Made by a program: the position numbers and the translations under genes. This document shows, piece by piece, positions 36,332-48,472 of a DNA stretch of 64,000 bases; the stretch's first letter is position 1, and every line of letters begins with the position of its first letter. Under the pieces are notes generated by a model. It was not told where the DNA came from and made no database searches. It saw only the letters and a program-made list of their open reading frames with translations. The stretch is taken from the NCBI RefSeq assembly GCF_022458985.1, contig NC_061775.1:27176319-27240318 (forward strand). The letters are read 5' to 3'. The stretch is from Mugil cephalus (Eukaryota; Chordata; Actinopteri; Mugiliformes; Mugilidae).

Positions 36332-36344
36332 TAGACAGATAGAC

Positions 36345-36428
<84 letters not shown>
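36296..36428. repeat. (GACA)n-(GATA)n microsatellite
   Basis: A short GACA block grades into about 20 GATA units, on the plus strand as (CAGA)n then (TAGA)n. Confidence 0.95.
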
Positions 36429-36618
36429 GTACATGTACAGACATTTTTGAGTTATTTCAGCCTGTAGCCGGGCTTGTCCTGACCTGTAGATGAGCAGGGC
36501 TTCATATTACAGTGAAAAATGAGACCACAGTAAGTCAAAATGTAACTGAAGCAAAAACAGCCTTGAATTGCAACCATCAAATGAGGTGTCAGAATTTGTA
36601 GATTCTCTGAATGGCCCC

Positions 36619-36702
36619 ATCTTATCTTATCTTATCTTATCTTATCTTATCTTATCTTATCTTATCTTATCTTATCTTATCTTATCTTATCTTATCTTAT
36701 CT
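36619..36702. repeat. (TTATC)n pentanucleotide microsatellite
   Basis: About 16 uninterrupted copies of CTTAT. Confidence 0.95.
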
Positions 36703-37400
36703 TTCAGTTTTAAAGGGAAGACATCTGCGCCTGAATACTAAACATCACTCCTGCAAAACTGGAAAACACAGAAACTGGTTCTACTTGTTGCTTTTAGCGC
36801 CGTAGGCCTACAATACATTAGCCAAGTCACATGTTTTATAACTACTACTGTTATTGAGATATAGAACTTTGAACTGACTAGTGAGCCTTCATATCGCATA
36901 TTTTACTGAGTTCAATTAATGACAGCTGTGATTGTGTTTTTTTCAGTCATTTTTTTTTCTAAACTGGTCACTGTAGTGAAATTACCTGTGAAAAGTTTCA
37001 AATCATTAAAATCATCATCCATCAGCCAATTATCTCCTCAATTAATTTGAAATTTCAGACTGAAACTGTTGCAGATTTAATGGGTTTGATATGATGACAC
37101 AGCACAGAGACTCTCACTAGTTTTCATAGTTCTCATTTTCATGGTTTTCATTGGAAATGAACTGTAATTGTTCATCAACACTTTGGTCTTGAACAGCAAC
37201 TCTGAAAACTTGTGTGCAAATCCTGTGCTGTCCTGTGGTGGGTGTAATACTGCATCCACCCTTTATCTGCTGCCTGGTCTTGGACTTGTCTATATCATCG
37301 CACATGTGTTACTTCTGTGCTTTGAATTGTAACTTGAGCTTTTGTTGCTGTTGTTGTTGTTGTGAGCTTGTGCATAATGGTTGCGTTGCGTTGCATTATC
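36703..37400. other. Spacer, nothing recognised
   Basis: No exon with a family signature and no clear transposon ends. Only short chance frames are seen. Confidence 0.5.
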
Positions 37401-37404
37401 CTCT

Positions 37405-38370
37405 GTTTATCCAGGTCCGGGTCGTGGGATCCCCAGCTTCAGCAGGGAGGTCCTGACAGCCCTTTCCCTGGCCCCTTCCACTAGCGCCTCCAGAGGAAAC
37501 TCCAGGGGCTCCCAGGCCATACAGGAGGTATAATCCCTCCATTGAGTCCTGGGCTGATTCTGAGGCTTCCTTCCGGTGGGAGGCGCCCAGGAGTCATTCA
37601 TGTCAGCTGACTCTTTTCGATGTGGAGGAGCAGCGGTTCTACTCTGAGTTCCTGCAGTTGCAGTTGCACTGCAGATGCTGCTCAGATCCACCTGTCGATC
37701 TCCCACTGAACAAGATCCGAGATCCGATTTGGAGGTGCTGATCTTCATCTCAGCTGCTTCACACTCGGCTGCTAACCGCTCCAGTAAGAGCTGGAGGTTG
37801 TAGCTCGATGAAGCTAAGAGGACCATATCATCTGCAAAAAGCAGAGACGAGATCCTCCGACCACTGAACTCGACGCCCTGCAGTACCCAACTGTGTCTGT
37901 CCATAAAGGTTATGAACAAGACTGGTGACAAAGGACAGCCCTGGCAGAGTCCAATCCTCACTGGTAATGAGTCACACTTACAAGAATCAGACTCAGTCAA
38001 TCATCGACCTATAACACTGGCCGTCATGATGCCAAGAGGACCAATGAACAACCTTATGTTGGACCATGGTGCTAGTTATGGACAGACTGTCAGTCGCACA
38101 GAAGTCCAATAACTGAACACTGCTCAGATTCAGATCAGACAGACCGTTCATCCCAATCACTCCCCTCCAGGTCAAGCTGTCATTGTCCACATGAATCCCC
38201 CAGCAGGACAATGGAGTCCCCACTTGGGGCGCAATCCAGTGTCTGTCCTAAGGCCTCCAAAAAGGATTGTTATTCTGAACTCTGAACATAAGTGGAGGCC
38301 CTGTCCTCTGATCCAAAGACGCAGGGAAGCAAACCTTTCGTCCACCCAGGAGAACCACAACATGCAGCAG
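37405..38370 (-). mobile_element. Internally deleted LINE with endonuclease and reverse transcriptase pieces
   Basis: Minus strand, in order: an AP-endonuclease-type stretch with SWVDERFASLRLW (about 38350), VDNDSLTWRGVIGMNGLSDL and LLDFCATDSLSIT (38190-38030), then an RT stretch with GLCQGCPLSPVLF and ISSLLFADDMVLLASSS (37960-37800), then a C-terminal QPRTQWRDY region (37530). The LINE endonuclease lies upstream of RT, as expected. The sequence between them is deleted and several frame changes are present, so the copy is dead. The window's right edge carries another fragment of what looks like the same family. Confidence 0.8.
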
Positions 38371-38409
38371 AGTCTTTGAAACAAAAAAACTAAAAAACTC
38401 ACCCCGGCA

Positions 38410-39200
38410 CTCCACCTGTCACCTGGAGCAGCTCCAGCACAGACTATGCACGTACGTACATACGTAATGATTCACTGATTTATTATTAAGTGCATGCCCC
38501 ACCTTTGTCTTTAAAATGCATACCCACACACGGAGGAGAAAGGAGTGACCACAACCCACAACAAAAACAGAATATAATTGGTACCTTTTATGATACTAAT
38601 GGTATGTAACTTCATTGGACACAGAAAATAGCAGTTAACAGTGTTATTGTCTAAAGGCAATGTGCTTAACTAAGTTGGTGTGTTTGGTTTTCAGTGCCGT
38701 GTAATTAAAGGGAGAATATAACAAAGGTCATTGCTTCACTTCCATAGCAGGCGTGGCAAAAAAAAAAAAAAGAAAAGCAAAACCAAAATATCCTGTTCAT
38801 AATCTCTGCTGACAGATATTTTAAGACTCCTGGTTTCATGTGAAAGCAACCAGCAAATATAGTATCAGAGTCACAGGTGAATCCGAGCCTGACTCAATGA
38901 CAGCCAGTCAAGGAGCAATTTATTTGTTTGTTCAGCGTCCTCGAGGACCATTAAGTTTCATAGAAAGTAACAACTTTGTTCTTTGATTCTGCCAAATATG
39001 CTGGGGCTTGTTAACGTTTCCACATGTTTAAAGTGTGCAAACTAATGCTGACTTACTTTACAATGTAAAAATAATTAATATTTGACCACATAATTTTTTT
39101 AGTTACAATCAGTACTTTGTAGCTCACTTAACTTATTTGGCTTTTGTTGTGGAGCAGTATCCAGATCATATGAATATTAACCATATTAATATTCGCTTAA
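38410..39200. other. Spacer, no gene seen
   Basis: Contains short A-rich runs (38758-38780) and no family exon. Sequence near 38500-38640 (small pieces such as the 'ggtatgtaac' area) resembles, in inverted form, parts of 35030-35160, suggesting the inverted duplication originally extended here or that both hold the same repeat. Confidence 0.4.
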
Positions 39201-39234
39201 AGACATTTAAAATATATATATATGTATGTATATA

Positions 39235-39900
39235 ATAAAAGACATTCCAGCATCCTTCCTGTGTAAAACAACCCTGCAAGATTTACAACATTGCCAACGA
39301 TGAACAATAATAAGTACATGGGTGTGATAATTATAGAGAAAGACACAATTAATTTCCACCCTCATGAAAAAATGTCTCACGCACATCACAATGAGTGGTT
39401 TTTGCATCAATGGAAAATATTTTGCTTTTATTTCATGACAGAACTTCAAGAACATTTGAGATGAAAATGTTTAAAAAAAGTCCAAAGTAAATGATTAAAA
39501 CTGACATTACTGGACGGTCTCGCAACGGTTTTGTTGAATGAAAACAAAACTCATCAATTTTGTTTATTGACAGTATTCTATTATTTTGTTGGGGATCTGA
39601 CAGCTAAGTTGAAAAATGGGTTATTCCTGCTTTCCAACATGGGAGATCAAAAGTTAAGATGATACACTGATCTATACAGGAGGACAGTGACCACGTTGAA
39701 GAAGGGTGTGTTGGCTTTCTAAGAAAGTCAGTTTGTACAATCACGCTGTAAATATGGAGTCACACCCAAACGTACAAGGGTTCTACGTATGAATCAGACG
39801 TAAATCTATTCACTGGTCTAGTATATAAAGACGAGTGTAGGTGACCAGCTGCAGTGTCTCCATCAAGGAAAAACAATCAACAGCACTGACTTGTTCTCCA
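39235..39900. repeat. Inverted-duplication arm upstream of gene D
   Basis: 39235-39900 is the reverse complement, with few changes, of the gene C upstream region (about 32580-33245). The match continues into exon 1 of both genes, so C and D are head-to-head copies. Confidence 0.8.
39771..39830 (+). promoter_or_regulatory. Gene D core promoter
   Basis: CACACCCA at 39771-39778 and TATATAAAG at 39822-39830, 73 bp before the ATG. It is intact even though the gene body is damaged, so transcription may continue. Confidence 0.7.
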
Positions 39901-41645
39901 TCATGAAGCTGATCTTTTCTCTGATTCTCCTCTGGACCATCTCCAGCACAGGTAATTCTGTTTATTCTTACAACACAGCTACTATACTTAATCTACTAAA
40001 GGATTTAACCTTAAAATTTTAACATGGAAAAGCAACATGAATTTTAATTAACCAGAACAAATATTCTAGATTGTATTTATCTTTATTGATCTCCAACAGG
40101 ATTTTTAGATGTAACAGCTAGAACCAGACAACTATTGATAATAATAATAATAATAATAATAATCTATAAATAGTAGAATATTTAGAACCATATAAATGGG
40201 CCATTTAAAGATTTTCACTCTAATACAAGCTAAAAGTGAAAAAAGAACAAAATAGTTCCTGCCCATGGAAGACTTTTGATTATATATTTGTGAAGTAGGA
40301 TTCATTTCAGAAAGTTTTCTCTCCTGACTGCAGCTGAAGCTCTTCAGTGTCAAGCCTGCCCAGATCAGACATGTTCAAGCACAGTATCCCAAACATGTTC
40401 CTCAGAGACGATGTGTATAACAGCCTCCATTCAAGGTAGGATCTCTACTATCTCTAGTGTCATCTTTGTATTTTCTGTGAAAACAATTTCACGTACTGTC
40501 AAGTTAAACCACTTAACAACCTGGACTTTGTCTCTGTAGCAACTTCATCTGGAACTACATTCCCGCAAATCTACAAAGCATGTGCTTCACCCTCCCTGTG
40601 TCCAGCCACAGGACCTCAGACATTTTCAGTCAACTTGGGTGGTTCAAGTGCACTTGCATCTGCTGTGTGCTGCAACACAGATAAACTGTAACTCACAAAC
40701 TTCTACCTTGTGAGTACAGGTGGATCGATGCTGATTTCAGAGGAGATAATCATGAAAGAATAATTATTTTCATTCATATTATTGATATCTTAACCCTTTG
40801 ATATTTTTTTCTGTTCTCTTGTTTCAGTTCCTCCTACTCCGGCAGATAACAGCCTCCAGTGTAATTCTTGTACAACCTCTGAATGCACGACACCATTACA
40901 GTGTAAGGGGACGGAGGACACATGCTTTCAAGCAATATGTAAGTGGTTATTTTAAATACTAGAGATTAACAAAATTAAAATCTTTATTATTATAGCATTT
41001 ATATTTATAGCATAGCATATTTACAGCATATTATATAGCATTACAAACAAACTACTTCTTTCAAATTTTAATCATCACAATTTTTTACGCACCTATTAAT
41101 CTTCCAAGTGTTACATAATAACAGTAAAATGGAGTCTGGCATGAAGACATTTATCCAGACATTTTATAAGTTGTCTATCTACTTGAAAGCAGAGATTAGC
41201 TCTTCTCTCAAACTGAAAGCCAGTTTGACCTGTGTCAAAATCCACCTTCACAGTTGGATGCAGATGGAAGTGGTCATTAGTTATGAACTAATGTGTCACT
41301 ACACACAAAAACAACCTGCAGCCAGTGATTTACACACTGTATTTCATGAAAAGACTTAGTTGAAATCTGTGAGTCAAAAGCACAGACTTCATATGTTCCA
41401 CTCTTTTACTTCCACAGTGACCAGTGGCTCCAACAGTTTTCCTGCTCTTGGCTGTGCATCTTCAAACCTCTGTGAAGCTGCTGGCAGCCTGGGTTCAATA
41501 CCTTTCATGGCAAATGTTGGCTCCATCAGCATTGGACCAGTCTGCTCATCAACCACCGACCAATGTCACCAAACACTTCAAACTGCTGCACCAGAACAAC
41601 TATCAACGCACAACCAAACCACAACTGCTGCACCAACCACAACAA

Positions 41646-41745
41646 CAATCTGCTGCTTCATCTTCAAAACCTCTGTGAGCTGCTGGCAGCCTGGTTCAAT
41701 ACCTTTCATGCAAATGTGGCTCCATCAGCATTGACATCTCTCAAC
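41646..41745 (+). repeat. Second, damaged copy of the LU-domain-2 segment in gene D
   Basis: The stretch from 'catcttcaaaacctctgtga' to 'ggctccatcagcattg' repeats 41448-41540 with single-base losses, about 205 bp downstream. The LU segment was duplicated together with a short piece of array between the copies. Confidence 0.8.
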
Positions 41746-41749
41746 AACA

Positions 41750-44700
41750 TGCTCCACCAACCACGACCACAACTGCTGCACCAACAACAACCACAACTGC
41801 ACCAACCACAACCACAACTGCTGCACCAACCACAACAACAACTGCTCCACCAACCACGACCACAACTGCACCAACTACAACAACAACTGCTGCACCAACC
41901 ACAACAACAACTGCTCCACCAACCACGACCACAACTGCTCCACCAACCACGACCACAACCGCTCCACCAACCACAACAACTGCTGCACCAACTACAACAA
42001 CAACTGCTCCACCAACTACAACAACAACTGGTCCACCAACCACAACAACTGCTGCCCCAACTACAACAACAACTGCTCCACCAACCACAACAACTGCTGC
42101 ACCAACCACGACCACAACTGCTCCAACTACAACAACAACTGCTCCACCAACCACAACAACAACTGCTGCACCAACCACGACCACAACTGCACCAACTACA
42201 ACCGCAACTGCTCCACCAACTACAACCCAATGCCCACCAACCAACCCATACAAACAACTGTGCACCAACCACAACCCACAACCAAGCCACAATCAACAAC
42301 AACGCGCACCAACCACACCACAACTGCTCAACTACAACAAAAGCTGCACCAACACAACAACAACTGCTGCACCAACACAACAACAACTGCTCCCCACAAA
42401 CCCTACAAACAAACAACTGTCACCAACCACAACAACTGCTCCCCAACCACAACACAACTGCCCACCAACCACAAACAACCTGCCACCAACACAAACCAAC
42501 AACTGCCCAACACAAACACCCAACCCCTGCTCCACCAAACACAAACACAACGCTCAACCAAAACCAAAAACGCACAACAATGCACCAACTACAACCAGCA
42601 ACTGCTCCACAAAACTACAACACAACTACGCTCCACAAACCCAAACAACAACTGTGCAACCAACCACAAACCACCCAACAGCTCCACCACCCTATCCAAC
42701 AACAACTGCCCCAACACACCCCAACAAACTGCTCCACCAAACAACGTGCACCAACCACAACAACAACTGCTCCACACACACAACATGCTCCCAACAAAAT
42801 CCAAAAACAACTTGACCAACCACAACAACCCCAACCAACTCAACAACAACTGCTGACCACCACAACACAACGCCAACACACAACTGCTCACCAACCACGA
42901 CCACAACTGCTCCACCAACCACGACCACAACTGCACCAACTACAACAACAACTGCTGCACCAACCACAACAACAACTGCTCCACCAACCACGACCACAAC
43001 TGCTCCACCAACCACGACCACAACTGCTCCACCAACCACAACAACTGCTGCACCAACTACAACAACAACTGCTCCACCAACTACAACAACAACTGGTCAC
43101 AACCACAACAACTGCTGCCCCAACTACAACAACAACTGCTCCACCAACCACAACAACTGCTGCACCAACCACGACCACAACTGCTCCAACTACAACAACA
43201 ACTGCTCCACCAACCACAACAACAACTGCTGCACCAACCACGACCACAACTGCACCAACTACAACGCAATGCTCACCAACCAACCCAATGCTCCACCCAC
43301 AACACAACTGATGCACCAACCACAACCACAACTGCTCCACAATACAACAACAACGCTGCACCAACCACGACACAACTGCTCAACTCCAACGCTGCACCAA
43401 CCCACAACAACTGCTGCACAACACAACAAACTGCTCACCAACACACAACAATGGCCACCACCACAACAACTGCTGCCCAACTACAACACAACTGCTCCCA
43501 CACAACAGACCACCACACAAACTGCCCAACTACAACAACAACTGCTCCACCAACCACAACAACAACTGCTGCACCAACCACGACCACAACTGCTCCACCA
43601 ACTACAACCGCAACTGCTCCACCAACCACAACAACAACTGATGCACCAACCACAACCACAACTGCTCCACCAACTACAACAACAACTGCTGCACCAACCA
43701 CGACCACAACTGCTCCACCACACTCACAACCACAACAACATGCTGCACCAACTACAACAGCACCAACCCCTGCTCACCAACCACAACACAACTGCTGCAC
43801 CAACCACAACAAACTGCTCACCAACCACACACAACTGCTCACCAACCACGACCACAACGCTGCACCAACTACAACACAACGCTGCCACCAACACAACGCA
43901 CAACACTGCTCACCAACCACAACAACTGCTGCACACCAGACCACAATGCTGCACCAACACAAGACCAACTGCTGCCCCAACACAACACAACTGCTCCACC
44001 AACCACAACATGCTCCACAACCACACCACAATGCACAACTAACCAACCGCTGCACCAACAAACAACAACTGCTGCCCACCACACAACTGCGCACAACTAC
44101 AACAAACTGCTGCCCAACCACGACCACAACTGCTGCACCAACCACACAAGCTGCACCCAAATACAACAAAATGCTGCACCAACCACGACCACAACTGCTA
44201 CCAACCAAACACACGCTCACCAACCAACTCGACACTCAACAACTCCACCAACACACAAAACTGCTGACAACCAACGACAACAACAACTGCTGCACAACCA
44301 ACGACAATGCCCACCAACCACGACAACTGCTCCACCAACCACGACCACAACTGCTCCACCGACCACAACTACAACTGCTGCACCGACCACAACAACAACT
44401 GCTCCACCAACCACAACAACTGCTGCACCAACCACAACGACAACTGCTGCACCAACCACAACGACAACTGCTCCACCAACCACGACGACAACTGCTCCAC
44501 CAACCACGACCACAACTGCTCCACCGACCACATCCACAACTGCACCAACTACAACCACAACCGCTGCACCAACCACAACAACAACTGCTGCACCAACCAC
44601 AACAACTGCTGCACCAACCACAACAACTGCTGCACCAACTACAACAACTGCTGCACCAACCACGACCACAACTGCTCCACCAACCACAACCACAACTGCC

Positions 44701-45200
44701 CACTACACAACACTGCCACAACACAAAAAGCTGCACCACTAAACCAACACAACGCTGACACACAACAATGCTGCACCAACCACACCACAACTGCACAACA
44801 CAACAATGCTCCACCAACCACGACCACAACTGCTCCACCAACCACGACCACAACTGCTCCACCAACCACATCCACAACTGCACCAACCAGAACAACAACT
44901 GCTGCACCAACCACGACATCAACTGCTCCACCAACCACAACAACTGCTGCACCAACTACAACAACAACTGCTGCACCAACCACAACCGCTGCACCAACTA
45001 CAACCCACAATCAACAACCACAACTGCTGCACCAACCACAACCACAACTGCTCCACCAACCACAACCGCTGCACCAACTACAACTACAACAACCACAACT
45101 GCTGCACCAACTACAACTACAACAACCACAACTGCTGCACCAACTACTACCACAACAACCACTGCACCAACTACTACCACAACAACAACAACTGCTGCCA
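41750..45200 (+). repeat. Thr-rich array of gene D with patchy indels
   Basis: Clean, in-register blocks (about 41750-42215, 42890-43250, 43525-43715, 44310-44690, 44815-45200) alternate with blocks full of one- and two-base losses (about 42220-42885, 43260-43520, 43720-44300, 44695-44810). The clean block at about 41850 is repeated at about 42900, roughly 1.05 kb apart. Confidence 0.85.
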
Positions 45201-45289
45201 CAACTACAACCACCACCAGTGGTGCACATTGTATGAAGTTAGGTGTGATCCACCTGCTGCTTGGACTTCTTCTGTTCATAGTCCATTAA

Positions 45290-46456
45290 AAACATGAATA
45301 TCCCGTACTTTTGAAACCCACAGAAAGAACCTTTTCTTTGAAGCTCAGGACGGGTTCACCCCTCCCTGATGTCTTTAGTGTCCTGAAGGGGATTAAATGT
45401 AAATATTCAGTAGAGAAACAATGTGCATGACAACTATTATTCCATAATTAACCTGATTCTGATTTTATTATTATTTTAGTGATAGTGACAGTCTTGTTGT
45501 GTGTTTTGTCTTCATCACTGATAATGAAATTTTCTGTGATTAAGAAGAAAATAATGTCTTTTTTGTTGTGTCATTTTGATTTTGAATTTTGAGACATTGA
45601 ATTGACACATAAAAAAAAAAAAAAGAAAAAAAAAACGCTTAGTGTCCGGAAATGAGTAAGTGGAAGTAAAACTTTTCTCTGCCTCTTTCTCACTTATTTA
45701 TAAATAACGACAAAAACTAAATACAACTTTAAATAAATCAAAATCTTCCATAGTAGTTTTCCTTAGCATTTTTTCGAGAGCCCTTTTATAAGGATTATAG
45801 CATCAAAATAAACGGTTCCGTTGCTACCCCCTGGTGTGTGAGCAGTGTGCCGCGTCTTGCGTCCACAGTTCACACTATGAACAGACATACGTCACTTGCG
45901 TTGACTATGAACCAGGCGTTACTGTGTGGTATTAAAAGAAACAGAGGGCGGCTGTGGCGTCAATTTAACAACAGCAGGTGTAGACAGTTGTTGCCCAAAT
46001 GATGCCCAATCAGAGCTGTCAGTTTGTCAACAGGAAGACAAAAGACAGAAATAAAAACATGACCAAGCCCATTACAGTTTCACTCACAGTCAGAACAAAG
46101 ACATAATCACAGGGTGTTGCATGATGAAGAAATAAATAGATCTTCTCACCAAGGCTGTTGCAGTATTCGATTCAAGGCTGGCTCGAAAAAGACTTAAATA
46201 AAAAGGACACCAGAACACAGTTTGGGGGTTTCAAATAATGCATGATTTTATTTAAACTTAAAGAGAGCAGGGTAAAAATCAAACCTAGCTCAAAGAACTA
46301 AAAAAAAAAAAAAAAAAAAAAAAAGGCAGGTGAGTGCAAAAATCGAAAACACGACCAGTCATCTGCAACACAGACTAAAATGATAACGCCTATTAAGATG
46401 TAATAACTCATAGGAAATGAAATAGGCCACCTGTTTAAAGGGAAAGAAAGATCAAA
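45290..46456. other. 3' flank of D and distal upstream block of E
   Basis: 45300-45540 is the 3' flank shared in inverted form with 13370-13940. 45945-46125 ('gtggcgtcaatttaacaaca' onward) recurs before F (50066-50225) and, inverted, near 57590, 58860 and 63370. A poly(A) run lies at 46300-46324. No gene. Confidence 0.5.
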
Positions 46457-46800
46457 TTAAAAGACAATCTGGTCTCTGGCTTTGTTGCAGACATGTGCTC
46501 GAGACAGAGGTACCTGCTTCTCTCCCCTTCTTAGACAATGTCCTCCTCTTCGTCCTCCCGAGTATGATTTGCGCTCAGATGCTCTGGGGCCAAGGGAGGA
46601 GAGACCAGGAAGAGACAAGCAGCAGCGCGCACCAAACACCCCCGCCCTTAAGGCGTGGATTATGTGCAAAAACAAAACAAAAAAGAAAGTCACATAATCG
46701 GCATTATCCTTCAACACCGTGACTACGATCACATCTGCACTGCGAATATGTCTTACCTCAGTGTTAAAAGACTGTATATAAGTCCTTTCCACTTACACTA
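46457..46800. other. GC-richer stretch of unknown origin
   Basis: This stretch has higher GC than its flanks and short frames on both strands with no recognisable domain. It looks like inserted sequence between the distal block and the promoter of E; class unknown. Confidence 0.3.
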
Positions 46801-47261
46801 TTAGATTCAAATGCTATTAAAAGAAAACGTTCTTAAGAGAAAGCTTAATCTTACGCAGAGACTGCTGATACTGACGGGTGACTGCTTACACCTACCACAA
46901 CTGTCACTGATGCCTGGGTAAATCTTCGCCAGCAGAGCATTTGTGTATTGCACTCTAGCACACATAGAGGCAGACAAATGAACATACATATATTTTAAAA
47001 CAAGAAATCTGATTTCAAACCTACTGGCTGGGTGGGGTCTGTCTGTCTGTCAAGAGATTCTAAATTGGTCATAGGTGTAAGTTTGAAATGTTTTCTTGAT
47101 CTTTTGCCCTGACTGGTGACCTCTGAAGAGTCTCCCCGGCTTAGAATATGGATGGGTGAATTCCTGGATGAGTAAATGTTTATAAATAGCATCATTCATG
47201 AGATTGGGTGTGCTTGCGTGCTGAAACAATCATTTCACAAAGAAGGAGGGTCACCGAGTAA

Positions 47262-47300
47262 CACACCCAATCCTTGAGCTCACCTGTGCTGTATATAAAG
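47262..47300 (+). promoter_or_regulatory. Gene E core promoter, orphaned
   Basis: CACACCCA at 47262-47269 and TATATAAAG at 47292-47300, in the subfamily II layout (same as F, G, H). No exon 1 follows. Confidence 0.7.
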
Positions 47301-47416
47301 TGTTGTACTAATCCTAAGGCATAAAAATGTGACAAAATCTAAACAGAATCAATTGGGTGAATTTTAGAGCGCAGAGTTTAACATTGATCCAACTTCTTCT
47401 TCCACAGTGGCTCCAC

Positions 47417-48472
47417 CAGAGGCCTGTATCATTAAGCGAGCTCAACTTACCTGGGATTACTCCCAACCTATCCAGTTGAACCTATCCGGAACAATGACAA
47501 TCTGGATAAGCGGTATCACGGAGCTGGTTATCAACTCAGTAACTCATCCCAGGTTTGTCTTGTTGTGAATCGGTAAACACGCACGTATAAGGGCGGGTTC
47601 CAAGGCAACGGAGCAACCACAATCATGAGGCTGATCCGCCAGCAAAAAGGAGCAAAGACTGATTCTGATCAAATATGAAGAAGAGAAAGTAAATCTCAAC
47701 GAAAAGTCAAACACCACGGCTGCCTCAACGAGACGCCAAATGGCATGGCAAAGGCTTGCAGATTACATAAATGTGTAAAATACACATCAATGGCTCAATT
47801 AGTTAACATTTAGTGCAGCCATGAATCCCAATCTCTGTGCTGCACATATGAATCGTGTGTATGACAATTAGTGTCATTCCCCCAGATGTAACCCCTCTGG
47901 AGTAAAAAGAATGTGGGGGCAGATAAAAAACCAAGCACAAAAACATCATTTCATCTGGGGAGTTGGATTTCTTAATTCTATAATGTTACCTGGGCTACAA
48001 TAAAGCTGGAAGCTGATGCCACAATTACATCATATCAATACATCAAGTTGTTAACCTGATGGAAATGATCCTGATTCTGAGCTTAGCAGGGACAAATGGC
48101 TAAAATACCCTCTTCTTTCTGAGGTTATCTCCTGGAAGATGCGTTTACGCTCTAACACTCGTCTCTCAATTAGGGCTCCAGTCTCAATCGGGTATTCAGT
48201 GAGGTAACGTGATTCTTTCCTGAACAGCTGATTGGCCGGTGGGTGGAGCCTTTCATCAGATTCAGATAAATCCTGAAAGTTACCCTGACCCGTAGTAGGT
48301 TAGCCGTTCAGAGTAAGTTACTATGGTACTGTAACCTAAGTAAGTTACAGTAAGTTACCATGGTAACTTACCTTGATAAGAATGAATCCAGGTTTGTGAT
48401 AGCAGAAACCCAGGGTTAACCCTGAAGTTACCTCGCAAAGCCCGTAATCCTGCTTCGTGATACAGGCCTCTG
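47417..48472. mobile_element. PIF/Harbinger-like DNA transposon remnant (1,056 bp)
   Basis: Perfect 15-bp terminal inverted repeats, CAGAGGCCTGTATCA at 47417-47431 and its complement at 48458-48472, extend imperfectly inwards. The interior keeps fragments of a Myb/SANT-like accessory protein but no transposase. Subterminal GTAAGTTAC/GTAACTTAC repeats lie at about 48313-48372. Target-site duplication is not clear. Class assignment rests on the Myb-like remnant and the termini. Confidence 0.75.
47671..47946 (+). pseudogene. Remnant of a Myb/SANT-like (NAIF1-type) transposon protein
   Basis: In one frame, 47671-47775 reads KYEEEKVNLNEKSNTTAAST then RRQMAWQRLADYINV, and 47887-47946 reads CNPSGVKRMWGQIKNQAQKH. 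Both match the Myb/SANT-like DNA-binding protein that accompanies Harbinger transposases (AWQKIAD and NPTGxKRTWxQxK signatures from memory of the family). A stop (TAA, 47776-47778) separates them. Confidence 0.6.

Larger units (their letters stand above)
39903..45289 (+). pseudogene. LU-mucin gene D: frame-broken two-LU-domain mucin
   Basis: Exons 39903-39951, 40334-40435, 40540-40709, 40828-40938 and 41418-45289 keep GT-AG borders. Exon 3 is 170 nt instead of 168: an extra A near 40684 gives CCNTDKL then a stop, and an extra T lies near 40702. In exon 5 the CC pair of LU domain 2 is lost (GPVCSSTTDQC), a damaged second copy of the LU segment follows at 41646-41745, and the Thr array changes frame many times. 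The last stretch recovers a correct end: SGAHCMKLGVIHLLLGLLLF plus IVH, stop at 45287-45289. As written, the transcript encodes only signal peptide plus LU domain 1. Some indels may be assembly errors, but exon 3 and the missing Cys pair suggest real decay. Confidence 0.75.

Noticed and set aside
36175-36444. YLSIYLSI-type reading frames
   Set aside because: Translation of the GATA/GACA microsatellite.
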